DNA of 64,000 nt from Streptomyces inhibens (GTDB taxonomy: Bacteria; Actinomycetota; Actinomycetes; Streptomycetales; Streptomycetaceae): assembly GCF_003389455.1 (NCBI RefSeq), contig NZ_QUAC01000486.1, forward strand, positions 1 through 64,000, given 5' to 3'. The notes below the pieces were generated by a model. It had not been told where the DNA came from, did no database searches, and was given only the letters and a program-made list of their open reading frames with translations. Every line of letters starts with the position of its first letter. The stretch's first letter is position 1. Of this stretch, positions 41,059 through 49,962 are shown piece after piece. A program made the position numbers and the translations under genes.

Positions 41059-41718
41059 ATGGGTATCTTCAGCCGTCGCCAGAGCGCGACTATCGAGCAG
41101 ACGCAGGCTGTTGGCCCCCGTACGCCTTTCCCGGCGGCCGACGCCACCGGAGTCGCGCTCGACCCCGCACTTCGTGCGCTGACCGGGCAATGGACCATCG
41201 ACCGCCCGCACAGTCGCATCGGCTTCTCCGTGCGGCACGCGATGGTCACGACGGTGCGGGGTGCTTTCGCCGATTACGACAGCACGCTGTATTTCGACGG
41301 AGCTCGGCCCTCCCAATCCCGGGCCGAACTCGTCATTCGGGTCGCCAGCGTCGACACGGGCGTAGAACAGCGGGACGCACACCTCATCGGCACCGACTTC
41401 TTCGACGCGCGCCGCTACCCGGAGATGGTGTTCCGCAGCACCTCCACGATCCACGAGGGCGCAGAGAGCTTCCGTATGACAGGGGATCTGACTATCCGCG
41501 GCATCACCCGGCCGGTCGAGCTACAACTCGACTACCTCGGCTCGGTCTTGGACCCGTTCGGCTATGAGCGGGCCGGCTTTGACGCCACCACCACCATCGA
41601 CCGCACCGATTGGGGCTTGGTCTACAACCAACGCCTGGAAGCGGGCGGCGCCATGGTGAGCGAGAAAGTTCGGCTGCAGTTCGATATCTCCGCGATCCGG
41701 TCCATACCCCTGGCGTAG
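41059..41718 (+). CDS. YceI-family lipid-binding protein
   Basis: The 219-residue protein has the YceI lipocalin-like barrel: GQWTIDRPHSRIGFSVRHAM, VDTGVEQRDAHLIGTDFFDA, YPEMVFRST, and LTIRGITRPVELQLDYLG. Family members bind isoprenoids such as polyprenyl quinones. The N-terminal 45 residues lack a signal peptide, which is usual for actinobacterial cytoplasmic members. A GGGAGG ribosome site precedes the ATG. It stands alone among element remnants and looks complete. Confidence 0.92.
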   Translation: MGIFSRRQSATIEQTQAVGPRTPFPAADATGVALDPALRALTGQWTIDRPHSRIGFSVRHAMVTTVRGAFADYDSTLYFDGARPSQSRAELVIRVASVDTGVEQRDAHLIGTDFFDARRYPEMVFRSTSTIHEGAESFRMTGDLTIRGITRPVELQLDYLGSVLDPFGYERAGFDATTTIDRTDWGLVYNQRLEAGGAMVSEKVRLQFDISAIRSIPLA

Positions 41719-42260
41719 TTGCCCCGGAAGGTCCCCTGCGTTCCGTACGACGAGGCGAGCTGCGAGCCGTCACACGGAACTGGTCTGACACGCAACCCGC
41801 TCACGGCACGCTGTCGTGAGAGGGCGCTATATAGCTTGATGGGTGCTTTTCGCCACTTGGAAGGGGAGTGCTCGGCTGGTCAGCCGGCCGAACTCACCGA
41901 GACCGGGGCTGGCCTGTTCACCCAGCCGCGCCCGTAACCCGGCACCGAACCTCAGTCAGCGGGCTCGGCCCAACACCAACCCCCGTAACAGGAATCAATT
42001 CGCATAAGCTCTCCAAGGGCACCACCCGCCTCGCGATCAAGCGCCGAATTATTCGCGTACGCGTGTGCGGCACTCGGTGCTAGTTTTCGATCACGGCAAT
42101 CTTCAGCAACTTTCTCTGACGGGGTTCGTCGACAGATGCGGCGCGCCGTTGGCCCAGTGGCCCGGCGCCGGTTGCGTCTGCGCATCGTCACGTCGCTTGT
42201 CCGCCGCATGCGGACGAGCCGCTGTGTCCTGAACTCCAAGCCGAGAAATGAGCTACAGCT
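41719..42260. other. Intergenic region before the esterase pseudogene
   Basis: These 540 bp hold no gene that I can support. Short frames are present, but none has a good ribosome site or protein-like composition. No repeat or IS end was recognised. Confidence 0.5.
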
Positions 42261-43565
42261 GTGCCTGTCAAGCCTTCAGCCCGGACCGTGCTCGCCGATT
42301 GGTTTCGCGAACACTCCACCCCCCTGACCACCCTTGATCCGCAGCAGCCCCTCGACGACCTCGAAGGGCTCCGGGAGATCATCGGCGATGCCCGCGTTGT
42401 CGCGATCGGCGAGGGCGCCCACTTCGTCGAAGAGTTCTCCCGCGCACGCCAGCGGGTGCTGCGCTTTCTCGCCGAACGCTGCGGATTCACCGTCTTTGCC
42501 ATGGAGTTCGGCTTCAGCGAAGCCTTCCCGCTCGACCGGTGGCTGCAAGGCGAGGGGGACGACGGCGACCTGACGTCAGTGAGCCGGGCCGCCGCCGAGT
42601 GAGGCGCCGCGGACCTCATGCACTGGCTCCGCCACCACAACCGCACCAGGAAGCACCCGTTGCGTTTCGCCGGCATCGACGTCCCCGAGGCCGGCGGGGC
42701 GCTACGGCCTGCCCTGGAGCCGGTGGCCGACTACTTGCGCGAGGTCGACCCCGACGCGCTCCGCCTCGGCGATACGGTCCTGGAGGTGAGCGACCGGTTC
42801 TTCAAGGGCTGCGGCTCCGGCGCTGCGGCAGGGCCTGCTTGGGCCGGCCTTCCGGCCGCCGAGCAGAACGAACTGACTGCCGTACTGGCGCGGCTGTTGC
42901 TGCGGCTGCGCGCCGCCGAACCGCTCTACGTCTCCCGCAGCAGCCAGAGCCGCTTCGACATCGCCCGGCGCCGAGTGGAAGCGGCTTGCCACACCGACTA
43001 CATGTTCCAGGCGATGAACGCCCTGCTGTCCGGCCGGGGCCTGACAGCGGACCTGTCGGTACGCGAGGTCTACATGGCCGAATCCGTACGCTGGCACCTG
43101 AGCCACACCGAACCGGGGACCCGGATCGTCCTCGCGGCACACAACAACCACATCCACAAGACAGCGTTTTCTTTGGAGTACGCCGGCGGACTCACCACGC
43201 TCCCGATGGGCCAGCACCTGCAGCGGATGCTCGGCCAGGACTACCGCACCGTGGCCCTCGTCCACACCGCGGACCATGTGCCGGAAATGTACCCCGACCA
43301 GAGCGCCGCGGTGGGGTTCACCCTCACCGAAGCCCACCTTGAGCCTGCCGAGCCCGGCGGCGTCGAGGCCGCCCTCACCGACGCCGGACTCGCCGACCGG
43401 ATCACCTTGACCGACCTGCGCCACACACCGCGCGACGCCCAGGGAGCACCATTACTCAACGGGATCCGGTTCCAGAGCTCCCATCTGAGCACCCCGGTCC
43501 CTGAGGCGTTCGATGCCGTAATCGCAGTCCCGACGGTCACCCGGGACCGCACAGTGCGCTTCTGA
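42261..43565 (+). pseudogene. Erythromycin-esterase-type hydrolase with an in-frame TGA
   Basis: A GTG start is followed by the family's IIGDARVVAIGEGAHFVEEF and VFAMEFGFSEAFPLDRWL. TGA interrupts at 42600-42602, and the same frame resumes with LMHWLRHHNRTRKHPLRFAG then IDVPEAGG, RIVLAAHNNHIHKTAF and a normal C-terminus. There is no frameshift, so one substitution (for example GGA to TGA) could explain the break. EreA-type enzymes open macrolide lactone rings; many Streptomyces relatives have other roles. Codon 398 is TTA. An internal start at 42618 would omit the catalytic N-terminal part. Confidence 0.82.
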
Positions 43566-43582
43566 CCGGCCTGGACCCGAGG

Positions 43583-43612
43583 AGGCGGGGCCTCCGGACC
43601 AAGGCCCCGCCT
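43583..43612 (+). terminator. Hairpin terminator after the esterase gene
   Basis: AGGCGGGGCC and GGCCCCGCCT form a perfect 10-bp stem with a 10-base loop, 18 bp after the stop codon. Confidence 0.7.
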
Positions 43613-43755
43613 GCCTACGACGCAAAGCGGCGGGCTCGGTGGTGCCCATACCGAACGCGGGATACGCAACTCGCGATGAAGCCAACCGGGCTCACCAAGT
43701 CTTCACTGAAAACTTCAACTTCCTTATTACAGGGCGTTCCATGGACCCCGGTTTT

Positions 43756-44180
43756 TCAGCTCGGGTTAGCCTCTGGCGTGCCCGGTGTGTGCTTGGTGAG
43801 GGTGAATAGGCCGGGCTCGGGCTCGGTGAGGATGCCGCGGCGGACCAAGCGTTCCAGCTTGGCGCGCGTACTCTCGATGTGCCGTGGCTCCAGCCCGGTG
43901 TCCAGTGCCTGGCAGACGTCCTTGACGAGGAGTCCGCTCGCGGCTTCCTCGAACAGGGCGAGGATCCCGCGGTATCCGGACGGCAGCCGCTCTGGGGTGG
44001 GGGTGCCGTCCTCGGCAGCCGGCTCCAGCACGGTCGCGTGGGTGATCTCCAGCTGCTCCAGGGTGCATTCGGCGGCGTCGAGTTGGCCGCTGAGCTCGAT
44101 GATCTGCTCACGCAGCCGCTCGGCGGTCTCGCGGATCGGCCGCTGCCGAGCCTCGATTCGAGGACCACATCCGGGTGGCC
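43756..44180 (-). CDS. Coiled-coil plus winged-helix hypothetical protein
   Basis: The leftward frame reads RQRPIRETAERLREQIIELS, a charged coil, then HATVLEPAAED. A compact domain follows: YRGILALFEEAASGLLVKDV, then HIESTRAKLERLVRRGILTE and PGLFTL, matching a winged helix. The start is unclear. In the frame of the coil no ATG occurs until 44031, and a CSNCGAAT frame upstream is offset, so a frameshift or loss of the N-terminus is likely. A truncated relative lies at 34726. Such proteins are frequent near Streptomyces mobile DNA; the function is unknown. Confidence 0.5.
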
Positions 44181-44202
44181 GCGCCGCAGTTGGAGCAGAT
44201 TG

Positions 44203-44979
44203 TCATCCGGAACTGAACGTCACTACCAGCACGTCGCGCAGGCCGGGCAGGTGAGGATCGGCCTGGGCCAGCGGGGTGACTTCGTGCCGGACACGCTCGT
44301 CGTTGACGAGCACCAGATCCAGCGGATCCCCCAGTGTCACCTCGGCCTGGCGCTGATCGTCCAGGTCGTAAAGGATCGTCGTCCCGCCGCTGACGTTCTC
44401 CCGCCGCACCAGGACCATCATCACGAATCTGACCCCGTCACGGTGCCGGCCCTCCGGGGTCGGTGAGGCGCTCGCGGTGCCCTCCGCCGTGATGCGGAAC
44501 TGGTGGACCTCGACATGCCAGTCGTCGTCGGGGGACAGATGGCCGAACACCTCGGCTCCCAGCTCCAACAGGCCGTTCATCGTCTGGCTGTACAAGATCT
44601 CGTCACGGACCGGAGCGAAGAAACGGGGGAATCCGCCGTTCAACCAGTTGTGCTGGAGATGCTGATAGTGGGCCTGGGGTGGATTGACATTGAACGTGTA
44701 ACTGGAGGCGCATGCGCGCAGTGTTGAGAATCGGCGGCGCCGGTAGCGGCCACCATCGTTCATGAAGCCGTCGAGCGGCATTCGGGACCAGCTCTGCTGG
44801 AACGCGTCCCAGTCCGAGAGCGAGCGGGGATTCCGGGACAACAGCAGCGACTGAGCCCATTCTCCGGGCAGGATGCACGCGTTGTCCCGGTCGAGCTTCC
44901 GACACAGCTCACCGACGGCGGCAGCGGGTGGCGTGGGGATCGCCGTGCACGGGCTAAACGGATCGCGCCGAATGGCCAT
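44203..44979 (-). CDS. 2-oxoglutarate/Fe(II) dioxygenase family protein (PF10014-like)
   Basis: The 258-residue product has FFAPVRDEILYSQTMNGLLE, then VEVHQFRITAEGTASASPTP, and the iron ligands: HxD in GRHRDGVRFVMMVL and a distal His in VNDERVRHEVTPL. The closing LRDVLVVTFSSG is typical. The group includes hydroxylases of free aliphatic amino acids such as isoleucine, so a similar activity is plausible but not shown. The start MAIRRDPFS is supported by AGGTG 8 bases upstream; the frame upstream is unlikely to be coding. It stands divergent from the NACHT gene, separated by 156 bp. Confidence 0.82.
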   Translation of the reverse strand: MAIRRDPFSPCTAIPTPPAAAVGELCRKLDRDNACILPGEWAQSLLLSRNPRSLSDWDAFQQSWSRMPLDGFMNDGGRYRRRRFSTLRACASSYTFNVNPPQAHYQHLQHNWLNGGFPRFFAPVRDEILYSQTMNGLLELGAEVFGHLSPDDDWHVEVHQFRITAEGTASASPTPEGRHRDGVRFVMMVLVRRENVSGGTTILYDLDDQRQAEVTLGDPLDLVLVNDERVRHEVTPLAQADPHLPGLRDVLVVTFSSG

Positions 44980-45135
44980 GGCGTCACACCTTTGGGGAAT
45001 TGACGCTCTGTAAGTGCGAGAGATACAAGTGTAGAAGTTGGCGCGGCGGCATCGGAAGTCGCTCATGCCTATCCGCTCCCCGACACCGTACCTTCTGGGG
45101 GATGTTCGACATGCCGGACACCAGGTAGGCCTGTC

Positions 45136-47226
45136 GTGGCCGCGCGCAGGACGAGGGTTGTAGCTGCGATTGCGCTGGCTTGCGCCAGTGCCAGCTCGGG
45201 GGTTGCCACCGAGCTCGTGCCCGATCAACTGCCGGACTGGCTGGTGAAGAACTCCGCGCTCGCCTGGGCCGCCTTCAGCATCACGGCACTGCTGTGTCTC
45301 GGGGTCGCGGCATGGCAGGCATGGATCGAGCCGCAGGAGGATCCCGCACCCGTTGCTCCGGTTCAGCAGCAGCACCGGAGACTGATGCTCCAGCGCCAGC
45401 GGGACTTTTGGATCGACGGGGTCCTGAACCAGTCACTGGAGGTGGTGACGAGGCTCGAGCTGGGGCTGGAGACCCGCTCGGACGCCGTCGAGCGCCCGTG
45501 GAACGTAGTGGTGTATGACGATCCGGACCGGCCGCGTGCACTTCCGCCGGGAACATCCGCCATCGATGTTTTCGACCAGTCCGGAGGCTCCCTGCTGATC
45601 CTTGGCATGCCCGGGTCCGGCAAGACGACGTTATTGCTTGAGACAGCCGCGGAGCTGCTTCAGCGGGCGCAGTCCGACTGCGAACAGCCGATGCCCGTCG
45701 TCTTCAACCTCTCCTCGTGGGGGAAGTCCGAAAGCCCGCTCGACCAATGGCTCGAGGACGAGCTGCATCGCCGGTACACCGTTCCGCGAAAACTGGCCCG
45801 GCAGTGGCTCCACGACGAGATGATCCTGCCCCTTCTGGACGGTCTCGACGAGGTCAGAGTCGACCGCCGCGATGGCTGCGTCAGGGCGATCAATGACTTC
45901 CTTGGCGCGAACGGCCCACTGCAAATCGTCGTCTGCTCGCGGGTCGCGGACTACGACGCCATCGGCTCGCGGCTCCGCCTGAACAGGGCTGTCCTGATTC
46001 GGGACCTGACGCAAAGCCAGGTGCTCACCCACCTTGCCGGCGCCGGAGCTCAGCTCGCTGGGCTACACACGGCTATTGAGCATGACGATCAGCTGCTGTC
46101 ACTGCTGTCCTCTCCGCTGCTGCTGAATGTGGCCTCCCTGGTCTATCGGGGCTTGTCCGCAGAGGAACTGGAGGCCGATGGCCGGGTTGCGGACCGACGT
46201 TCACACCTGATCGACAGCTATATCCAGCACACGCTGCGCCGCAGGCCGACCGGCCGTACCTACGATGACGAACGCGTCGTTCGCTGGCTCGGTGAACTCG
46301 CGTATCAGATGAGCCAGGACGACCAGACTGTGTTCCACGTGGAGTGGATGCAGCCTGTGTGGTTGTCGAGCCCGCTGCTGAGGATCATGACGGCGTGTTT
46401 CTCCCCTCTTCTCCTCGGGGTGGCGATGGCTCTGGCGACCGGGTACGCAATCGACCACGCCAACACCCTCGGTGCCAGGCTCTTCGGCTTGGGGAACGAC
46501 GTCTATGTGGCGGGCATGTCGACGGGCTGGCTCACAGGTGCAGCGATCGGGGGGCTGGTCTGCGTCTTTGCGTTCGACAGAGCGATCCGTCCAGCCGAGA
46601 TCATCTCTTGGTCGTTGCACTCCCTGCGGCAGAACGCCGGCCGGCAACTGCGCTCGGCCCTGCCCTGGGGCGTTGCGCTCTCAGCCATCGTTGGGACCAT
46701 CATGCACGTGTGGGGCCTGACCACCACCGTGGTCTTTGCGGCCTTCTTCATGGTCTTGCCGATCACCTTCTACGTGGTGGTCGGTGGGGTGTCGCCGCAG
46801 CTTCGAGAGGCCCGCATCAGTCCGAACGAAGGAATGCGCCGCTCTCTGATGAACGCTGTCGCCGTCGGTCTGCCCGGAGGAACGGCCATCGGCGTCCTGG
46901 CAGGAGTGGCGTTCGGGGCACGGATGACGTTGCTGTTCGGCTTGATCGATGGGCTGACGTGCGGCATTTCCGTGTTCGTTCTGACGGCGTTGCACACCGG
47001 AGGACGTGCGTGGCTGCACCACTACACCCTGCGGGCGATGCTGGCGCTACAGAGCCGCATCCCGCTGAGGTGGGTGCGGTTCCTGCAGTACGCGAGCGAC
47101 CGTATCCTGCTCCGCCGGGTCGGCGGCGGCTACATGTTCGTTCACGGCCTGTTCCTCGACCACTTCGCGGCTCTGCACGCCCGTGCCGTGAATGGCTCGG
47201 CACCTGCCGGGCCGTCGGCCCGGTGA
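45136..47226 (+). CDS. Membrane-anchored NACHT-family NTPase
   Basis: The 696-residue protein starts with a basic segment and a membrane helix (LAWAAFSITALLCLGVAAW). A NACHT domain follows: Walker A GMPGSGKTT near residue 157, LPLLDGLDEV as Walker B, and the VCSRVADY sensor region. The C-terminal part (about 410-640) has six or more membrane segments, for example LSAIVGTIMHVWGL, instead of repeats. STAND NTPases act as ligand-triggered switches; bacterial NACHT proteins include antiphage defence genes. Codon 166, inside the P-loop region, is TTA. Defence is a hypothesis based on family and on its place in a mobile island. Confidence 0.83.
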   Translation: MAARRTRVVAAIALACASASSGVATELVPDQLPDWLVKNSALAWAAFSITALLCLGVAAWQAWIEPQEDPAPVAPVQQQHRRLMLQRQRDFWIDGVLNQSLEVVTRLELGLETRSDAVERPWNVVVYDDPDRPRALPPGTSAIDVFDQSGGSLLILGMPGSGKTTLLLETAAELLQRAQSDCEQPMPVVFNLSSWGKSESPLDQWLEDELHRRYTVPRKLARQWLHDEMILPLLDGLDEVRVDRRDGCVRAINDFLGANGPLQIVVCSRVADYDAIGSRLRLNRAVLIRDLTQSQVLTHLAGAGAQLAGLHTAIEHDDQLLSLLSSPLLLNVASLVYRGLSAEELEADGRVADRRSHLIDSYIQHTLRRRPTGRTYDDERVVRWLGELAYQMSQDDQTVFHVEWMQPVWLSSPLLRIMTACFSPLLLGVAMALATGYAIDHANTLGARLFGLGNDVYVAGMSTGWLTGAAIGGLVCVFAFDRAIRPAEIISWSLHSLRQNAGRQLRSALPWGVALSAIVGTIMHVWGLTTTVVFAAFFMVLPITFYVVVGGVSPQLREARISPNEGMRRSLMNAVAVGLPGGTAIGVLAGVAFGARMTLLFGLIDGLTCGISVFVLTALHTGGRAWLHHYTLRAMLALQSRIPLRWVRFLQYASDRILLRRVGGGYMFVHGLFLDHFAALHARAVNGSAPAGPSAR

Positions 47227-47322
47227 ACGTGCCGACACGTCACCCCATACGCCTCACCCGAGACTCCACCCAAAACTGACGCGGCATCTGATCAACATTG
47301 CGGCACCATCGCGCGCTACCGG

Positions 47323-47541
47323 TTACTCCCGCAGGGCGGCGAAACGCCGATTGAGGAGGTCGACGCACTCTCTGAGACCGGGTTGCGGCAGACAGGCGTG
47401 CTCACGCATCACCACGATGGCCTGCACGTTGTGCCCGAAGGAAACAAGGCGGTCCACTTCTGATGGCGCCTCGGTCGGGAGCCGGCCCCACAGAGAATCG
47501 TCCATCCACGCATGGAACCTGCCGAGCAGCCTGAACCTCAT
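47323..47541 (-). CDS. Small hypothetical protein (72 aa)
   Basis: The frame begins MRFRLLGRFHAWMDDSLWGR and ends VDLLNRRFAALRE. It has a plausible mix of residues and a GGGGA ribosome-site-like sequence 10 bases upstream. I do not recognise a family. It faces the NACHT gene and lies next to an IS remnant, so it could also be a fragment. Confidence 0.4.
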   Translation of the reverse strand: MRFRLLGRFHAWMDDSLWGRLPTEAPSEVDRLVSFGHNVQAIVVMREHACLPQPGLRECVDLLNRRFAALRE

Positions 47542-47649
47542 GGCAGCGTCCCCGTCCGGCGCAGCCGCTCGCCCTCAGCGCCCAGCCGTCGCAGGCAAGA
47601 AACCGCCCCAACCAAACACCATCACCGGGACAAGACGCTCTTTAAGGGC

Positions 47650-47835
47650 TGTCCCGTAACTGCTGGTCGCGGGTTGGATGGTCTTGCTGTGGCTGGTGTG
47701 ATCACGGCGTCGGAGCCGTCCTGGATAGCCCCGTTCACCGGCTGAGCCCGCGGCAGTTCGGCAGGCTGATCACCGCCTTGCGCCGCGAGGGCGCGGACCC
47801 GGTCCGCCGGGGCCGGCCGTGGAGTCTGCCCTTGT
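47650..47835 (+). pseudogene. 5' remnant of an IS5-type transposase, second copy
   Basis: It begins with the IS end GCTGTCCCGTAACTGCTGGT and encodes TASEPSWIAPFTG, then after a 2-base loss LSPRQFGRLITALRREGADP and RRGRPWSLPL. It is a relative of the 28319-28521 remnant in opposite orientation. It is joined directly to the truncated integrase, and probably removed that gene's 5' end. Confidence 0.8.
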
Positions 47836-47839
47836 CCAC

Positions 47840-48619
47840 CGTCTCCTCGGTCGATTACCGGCGCGGCATCCTGCATGCGAAGTCCGTGAGGTGGCCCAAG
47901 GCGCCGCGGGAGCGCCGAGAGGCGTGGTCGTTGGAGACGGCGCTCCAAGTCCGAGACGTGATCAGTCCACGAAACCGGGTGGCTGTCGTGCTCGGTCTGG
48001 GCTGCGGGCTTCGTCAGGGTGAAGTGTTCGGATTGAGAGTCCGGAGGGCATCGACTATGCGAGAGGCGTGCTGCACGTCCGTCGTCAAGTCCGGGCGATC
48101 AACGGGAAATTGTCCTTTGCCCTTCCGAAAGGGGCGAAGACGCGTACCGCCGACATGCCCTCCTCGGTGGCCGAGGAGCTGAAGCGCCATGTCGGCATGT
48201 TCTCGCCGGTGGAGGTGGAGCTTCCGTGGGAGAAACCGGGGCCGGACAGGTCGCGGAGGAAGTTCTCCTTTCTGCTTACCGCGCGGTTCGGTAACGCCGT
48301 GGCCGTGAACACATGGAACACCTACACCTGGAAACCGGCGCTGGCCGAGGCCGGCATCATCCCTCCGCGGCCAAGGGGGCGAAGAAGTGGCGGTGGGAGG
48401 CGGCGCCCAAAGGACGGATTCCACGCGCTGCGGCACACCTACGCCTCGATCATGCTGGAGGCGGGGGAGTCCGTGGTGGCTGTGGCGCGGTGGCTCGGGC
48501 ACTCCTCGCCGGCTGTCACGCTCGGTTACTATGCTCACTTCATGCCGGAGGCCGGAAGCAAGGGGCGCACCGCCATTGACGGACTGCTTGAGCGGATGGG
48601 GGATCCACCGTGCCGGTAG
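47840..48619 (+). pseudogene. Tyrosine integrase of the island, truncated and frameshifted
   Basis: The catalytic domain is present in two frames. The first gives SLETALQVRDVISPRNRVAV and LGLGCGLRQGEVFGL with the first catalytic Arg. A -1 type shift near 48045 leads to GIDYARGVLHVRRQVRAING. The HxxR box is FHALRHTYAS, the next His is in RWLGHSSPAV, and the nucleophile Tyr is in TLGYYAHFMPEAG. The N-terminal arm-binding and core-binding parts are replaced by an IS5 remnant. It lies 107 bp from the HipA-like gene at the right junction, the usual place for an island integrase. Confidence 0.88.
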
Positions 48620-48620
48620 A

Positions 48621-48643
48621 AACTCCCCAGATTCTCTCCAGGG
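48621..48643. repeat. Subterminal direct repeat, right copy
   Basis: This 23-bp copy pairs with 2847-2869 (one mismatch, same orientation). It begins 2 bp after the integrase stop codon. Confidence 0.55.
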
Positions 48644-48726
48644 CTGATCGCGGCGGAATTCCCAGCTTGTGCGCGTCTCGATTTAATCGTTGTTTGTAAG
48701 GCCACTGGGTTAGATAGCCTGGGAAA

Positions 48727-49551
48727 ATGCTGACTGAAGTCACCGCGACCCGCTATGTCACGCCCTTGCGTGAGGGCGGCTCGCTCCCGGGAATCGTGGA
48801 AGCGGACGATCTCGGTACTTATATCATGAAGTTCACCGGCGCCGGACAGGGCCGCAAGACCCTCGTCGCCGAGATCATCTGCGGACTGCTGGGGCGTCGG
48901 CTCGGGCTGCGGGTGCCGGAGCTGGTGCAGATGCAGCTCGACCCCGTCATCGGGCTGAGCGAGCCCGACCAGGAGGTCCAGGAGTTGCTGAAGTCCAGCG
49001 GCGGGCTGAATCTCGGGATGGATTACCTCCCCGGATCGCTGGGCTTCGACCCGCTCGCCTTCGAGGTGGGTGCCCGTGAGGCGGGCCGTGTGGTGTGGTT
49101 CGACGCGCTGATCAACAACGTCGACCGGTCCTGGCGCAACCCCAATCTGCTGGTCTGGCACGGCGAACTGTGGCTGATCGACCATGGCGCAGCGATGATC
49201 TGGCACCACAACTGGCCGAGTGCGGAGAAGGCCTCGGTCAGGCCGTACAACGCCTCCGACCATGTGCTCGCCACCTTCGGGCCGGATCTCGCGGCGGCGG
49301 CCGAGGAGTTCGCGCCGCTGATCACGGAGGAGCTGCTGACCGAGATCGCGGCCGAGGTCCCGGATGAATGGCTGGCCGACGAGCCCGGCTTCGACTCGCC
49401 GGACACGCTGCGCCAGGCGTATGTGAACACGCTGCTGGCCCGCGCCCGGACGATCAGTGACCAGATCACCATCGGTGAGCCCACCAAGGACAAGCCTTCG
49501 CAGGCACCGCAGTGGCTGGCGGGCAAGCCGCCGCGGAGGGCAGTGAAGTGA
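48727..49551 (+). CDS. HipA-like kinase-fold protein, restored at the right junction
   Basis: The 274-residue product belongs to the HipA-related kinase-fold group (PF20613-like). TYIMKFTGAGQG supplies the nucleotide-binding Lys, FDALINNVDRSWRNPN the catalytic Asp/Asn, and LWLIDHGAAM the metal-binding Asp. No HipB-type antitoxin lies beside it; instead a DUF3037 gene overlaps its stop, a constant partner of this group. The first 26 codons come from the island side of the junction, so its promoter (48644-48726) is also island-derived. Confidence 0.88.
   Translation: MLTEVTATRYVTPLREGGSLPGIVEADDLGTYIMKFTGAGQGRKTLVAEIICGLLGRRLGLRVPELVQMQLDPVIGLSEPDQEVQELLKSSGGLNLGMDYLPGSLGFDPLAFEVGAREAGRVVWFDALINNVDRSWRNPNLLVWHGELWLIDHGAAMIWHHNWPSAEKASVRPYNASDHVLATFGPDLAAAAEEFAPLITEELLTEIAAEVPDEWLADEPGFDSPDTLRQAYVNTLLARARTISDQITIGEPTKDKPSQAPQWLAGKPPRRAVK
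48805..48832. repeat. Right attachment-site core (attR)
   Basis: Identical to 2780-2807. It lies inside codons 27-36 of the HipA-like gene, and integration here keeps the frame. Confidence 0.8.
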
Positions 49552-49943
49552 CCGGTCTGCACAACGGGCGCGATGTCTTCGAGTACGCCCTGCTGAAGGT
49601 CGTGCCCCGGGTCGAGCGCGGCGAGATGATCAATGCCGGTGTGGTCGTGTACTGCCACGCCCGCCGCTTCGTCGAGGCCAGGACGTATCTGGACGAGGCC
49701 CGGCTGCTGGCCCTGGACCCGACGGTCGACGTGGCCGGCGTACGGGCCGCGCTCGGCGCCGTGGAGGGCATCTGCGAGGGCGGCGAACGGGCCGGACAGG
49801 CCGCGGGGGACGACGCGGGGCGCCGGTTCCGCTGGCTGATCGCGCCGCGCAGCACCATCGTCCAGCCGGGACCGGTACACACCGGTCTGACCGCCGATCC
49901 CGCCGCGGAGGCGGAGCGGTTGCTGGAACTGCTGGTGCGCTGA
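49548..49943 (+). CDS. DUF3037 family protein
   Basis: The 131-residue protein reads VFEYALLKVVPRVERGEMIN then AGVVVYCHARRF, and later FRWLIAPRSTIVQPGPVHTG, the signature of DUF3037. The GTG start overlaps the HipA-like stop (GTGA), so the pair is co-translated. The constant pairing suggests a partner or substrate of the kinase-fold protein. Biochemical function is unknown. Confidence 0.88.
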   Translation: MTGLHNGRDVFEYALLKVVPRVERGEMINAGVVVYCHARRFVEARTYLDEARLLALDPTVDVAGVRAALGAVEGICEGGERAGQAAGDDAGRRFRWLIAPRSTIVQPGPVHTGLTADPAAEAERLLELLVR

Positions 49944-49962
49944 GGCCGGGACCCGACCGGCC

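Larger units (their letters stand above)
2780..48832. mobile_element. 46-kb integrated genomic island
   Basis: The interval is bounded by two copies of the 5' end of a HipA-like gene. The left copy is cut off after codon 35; the right copy leads into the complete gene. The last shared 28 bp (starting GACGATCTCGGTACTTATAT) are identical at both ends. A tyrosine integrase with Arg, HxxR, His and Tyr motifs lies just inside the right end, and a second pair of 23-bp direct repeats lies inside both ends. Cargo includes a biosynthetic cluster, resistance-type genes and many IS elements. Integration into a protein gene with the element supplying a replacement 5' end is a known strategy of site-specific elements. 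No conjugation or replication genes were recognised, so calling it a genomic island is safer than calling it an active ICE. Confidence 0.82.

Noticed and set aside
48727-49551. HipBA toxin-antitoxin operon
   Set aside because: No HipB-like helix-turn-helix gene lies upstream. The partner is DUF3037, and the protein is shorter than HipA, so a persistence toxin role should not be assumed.
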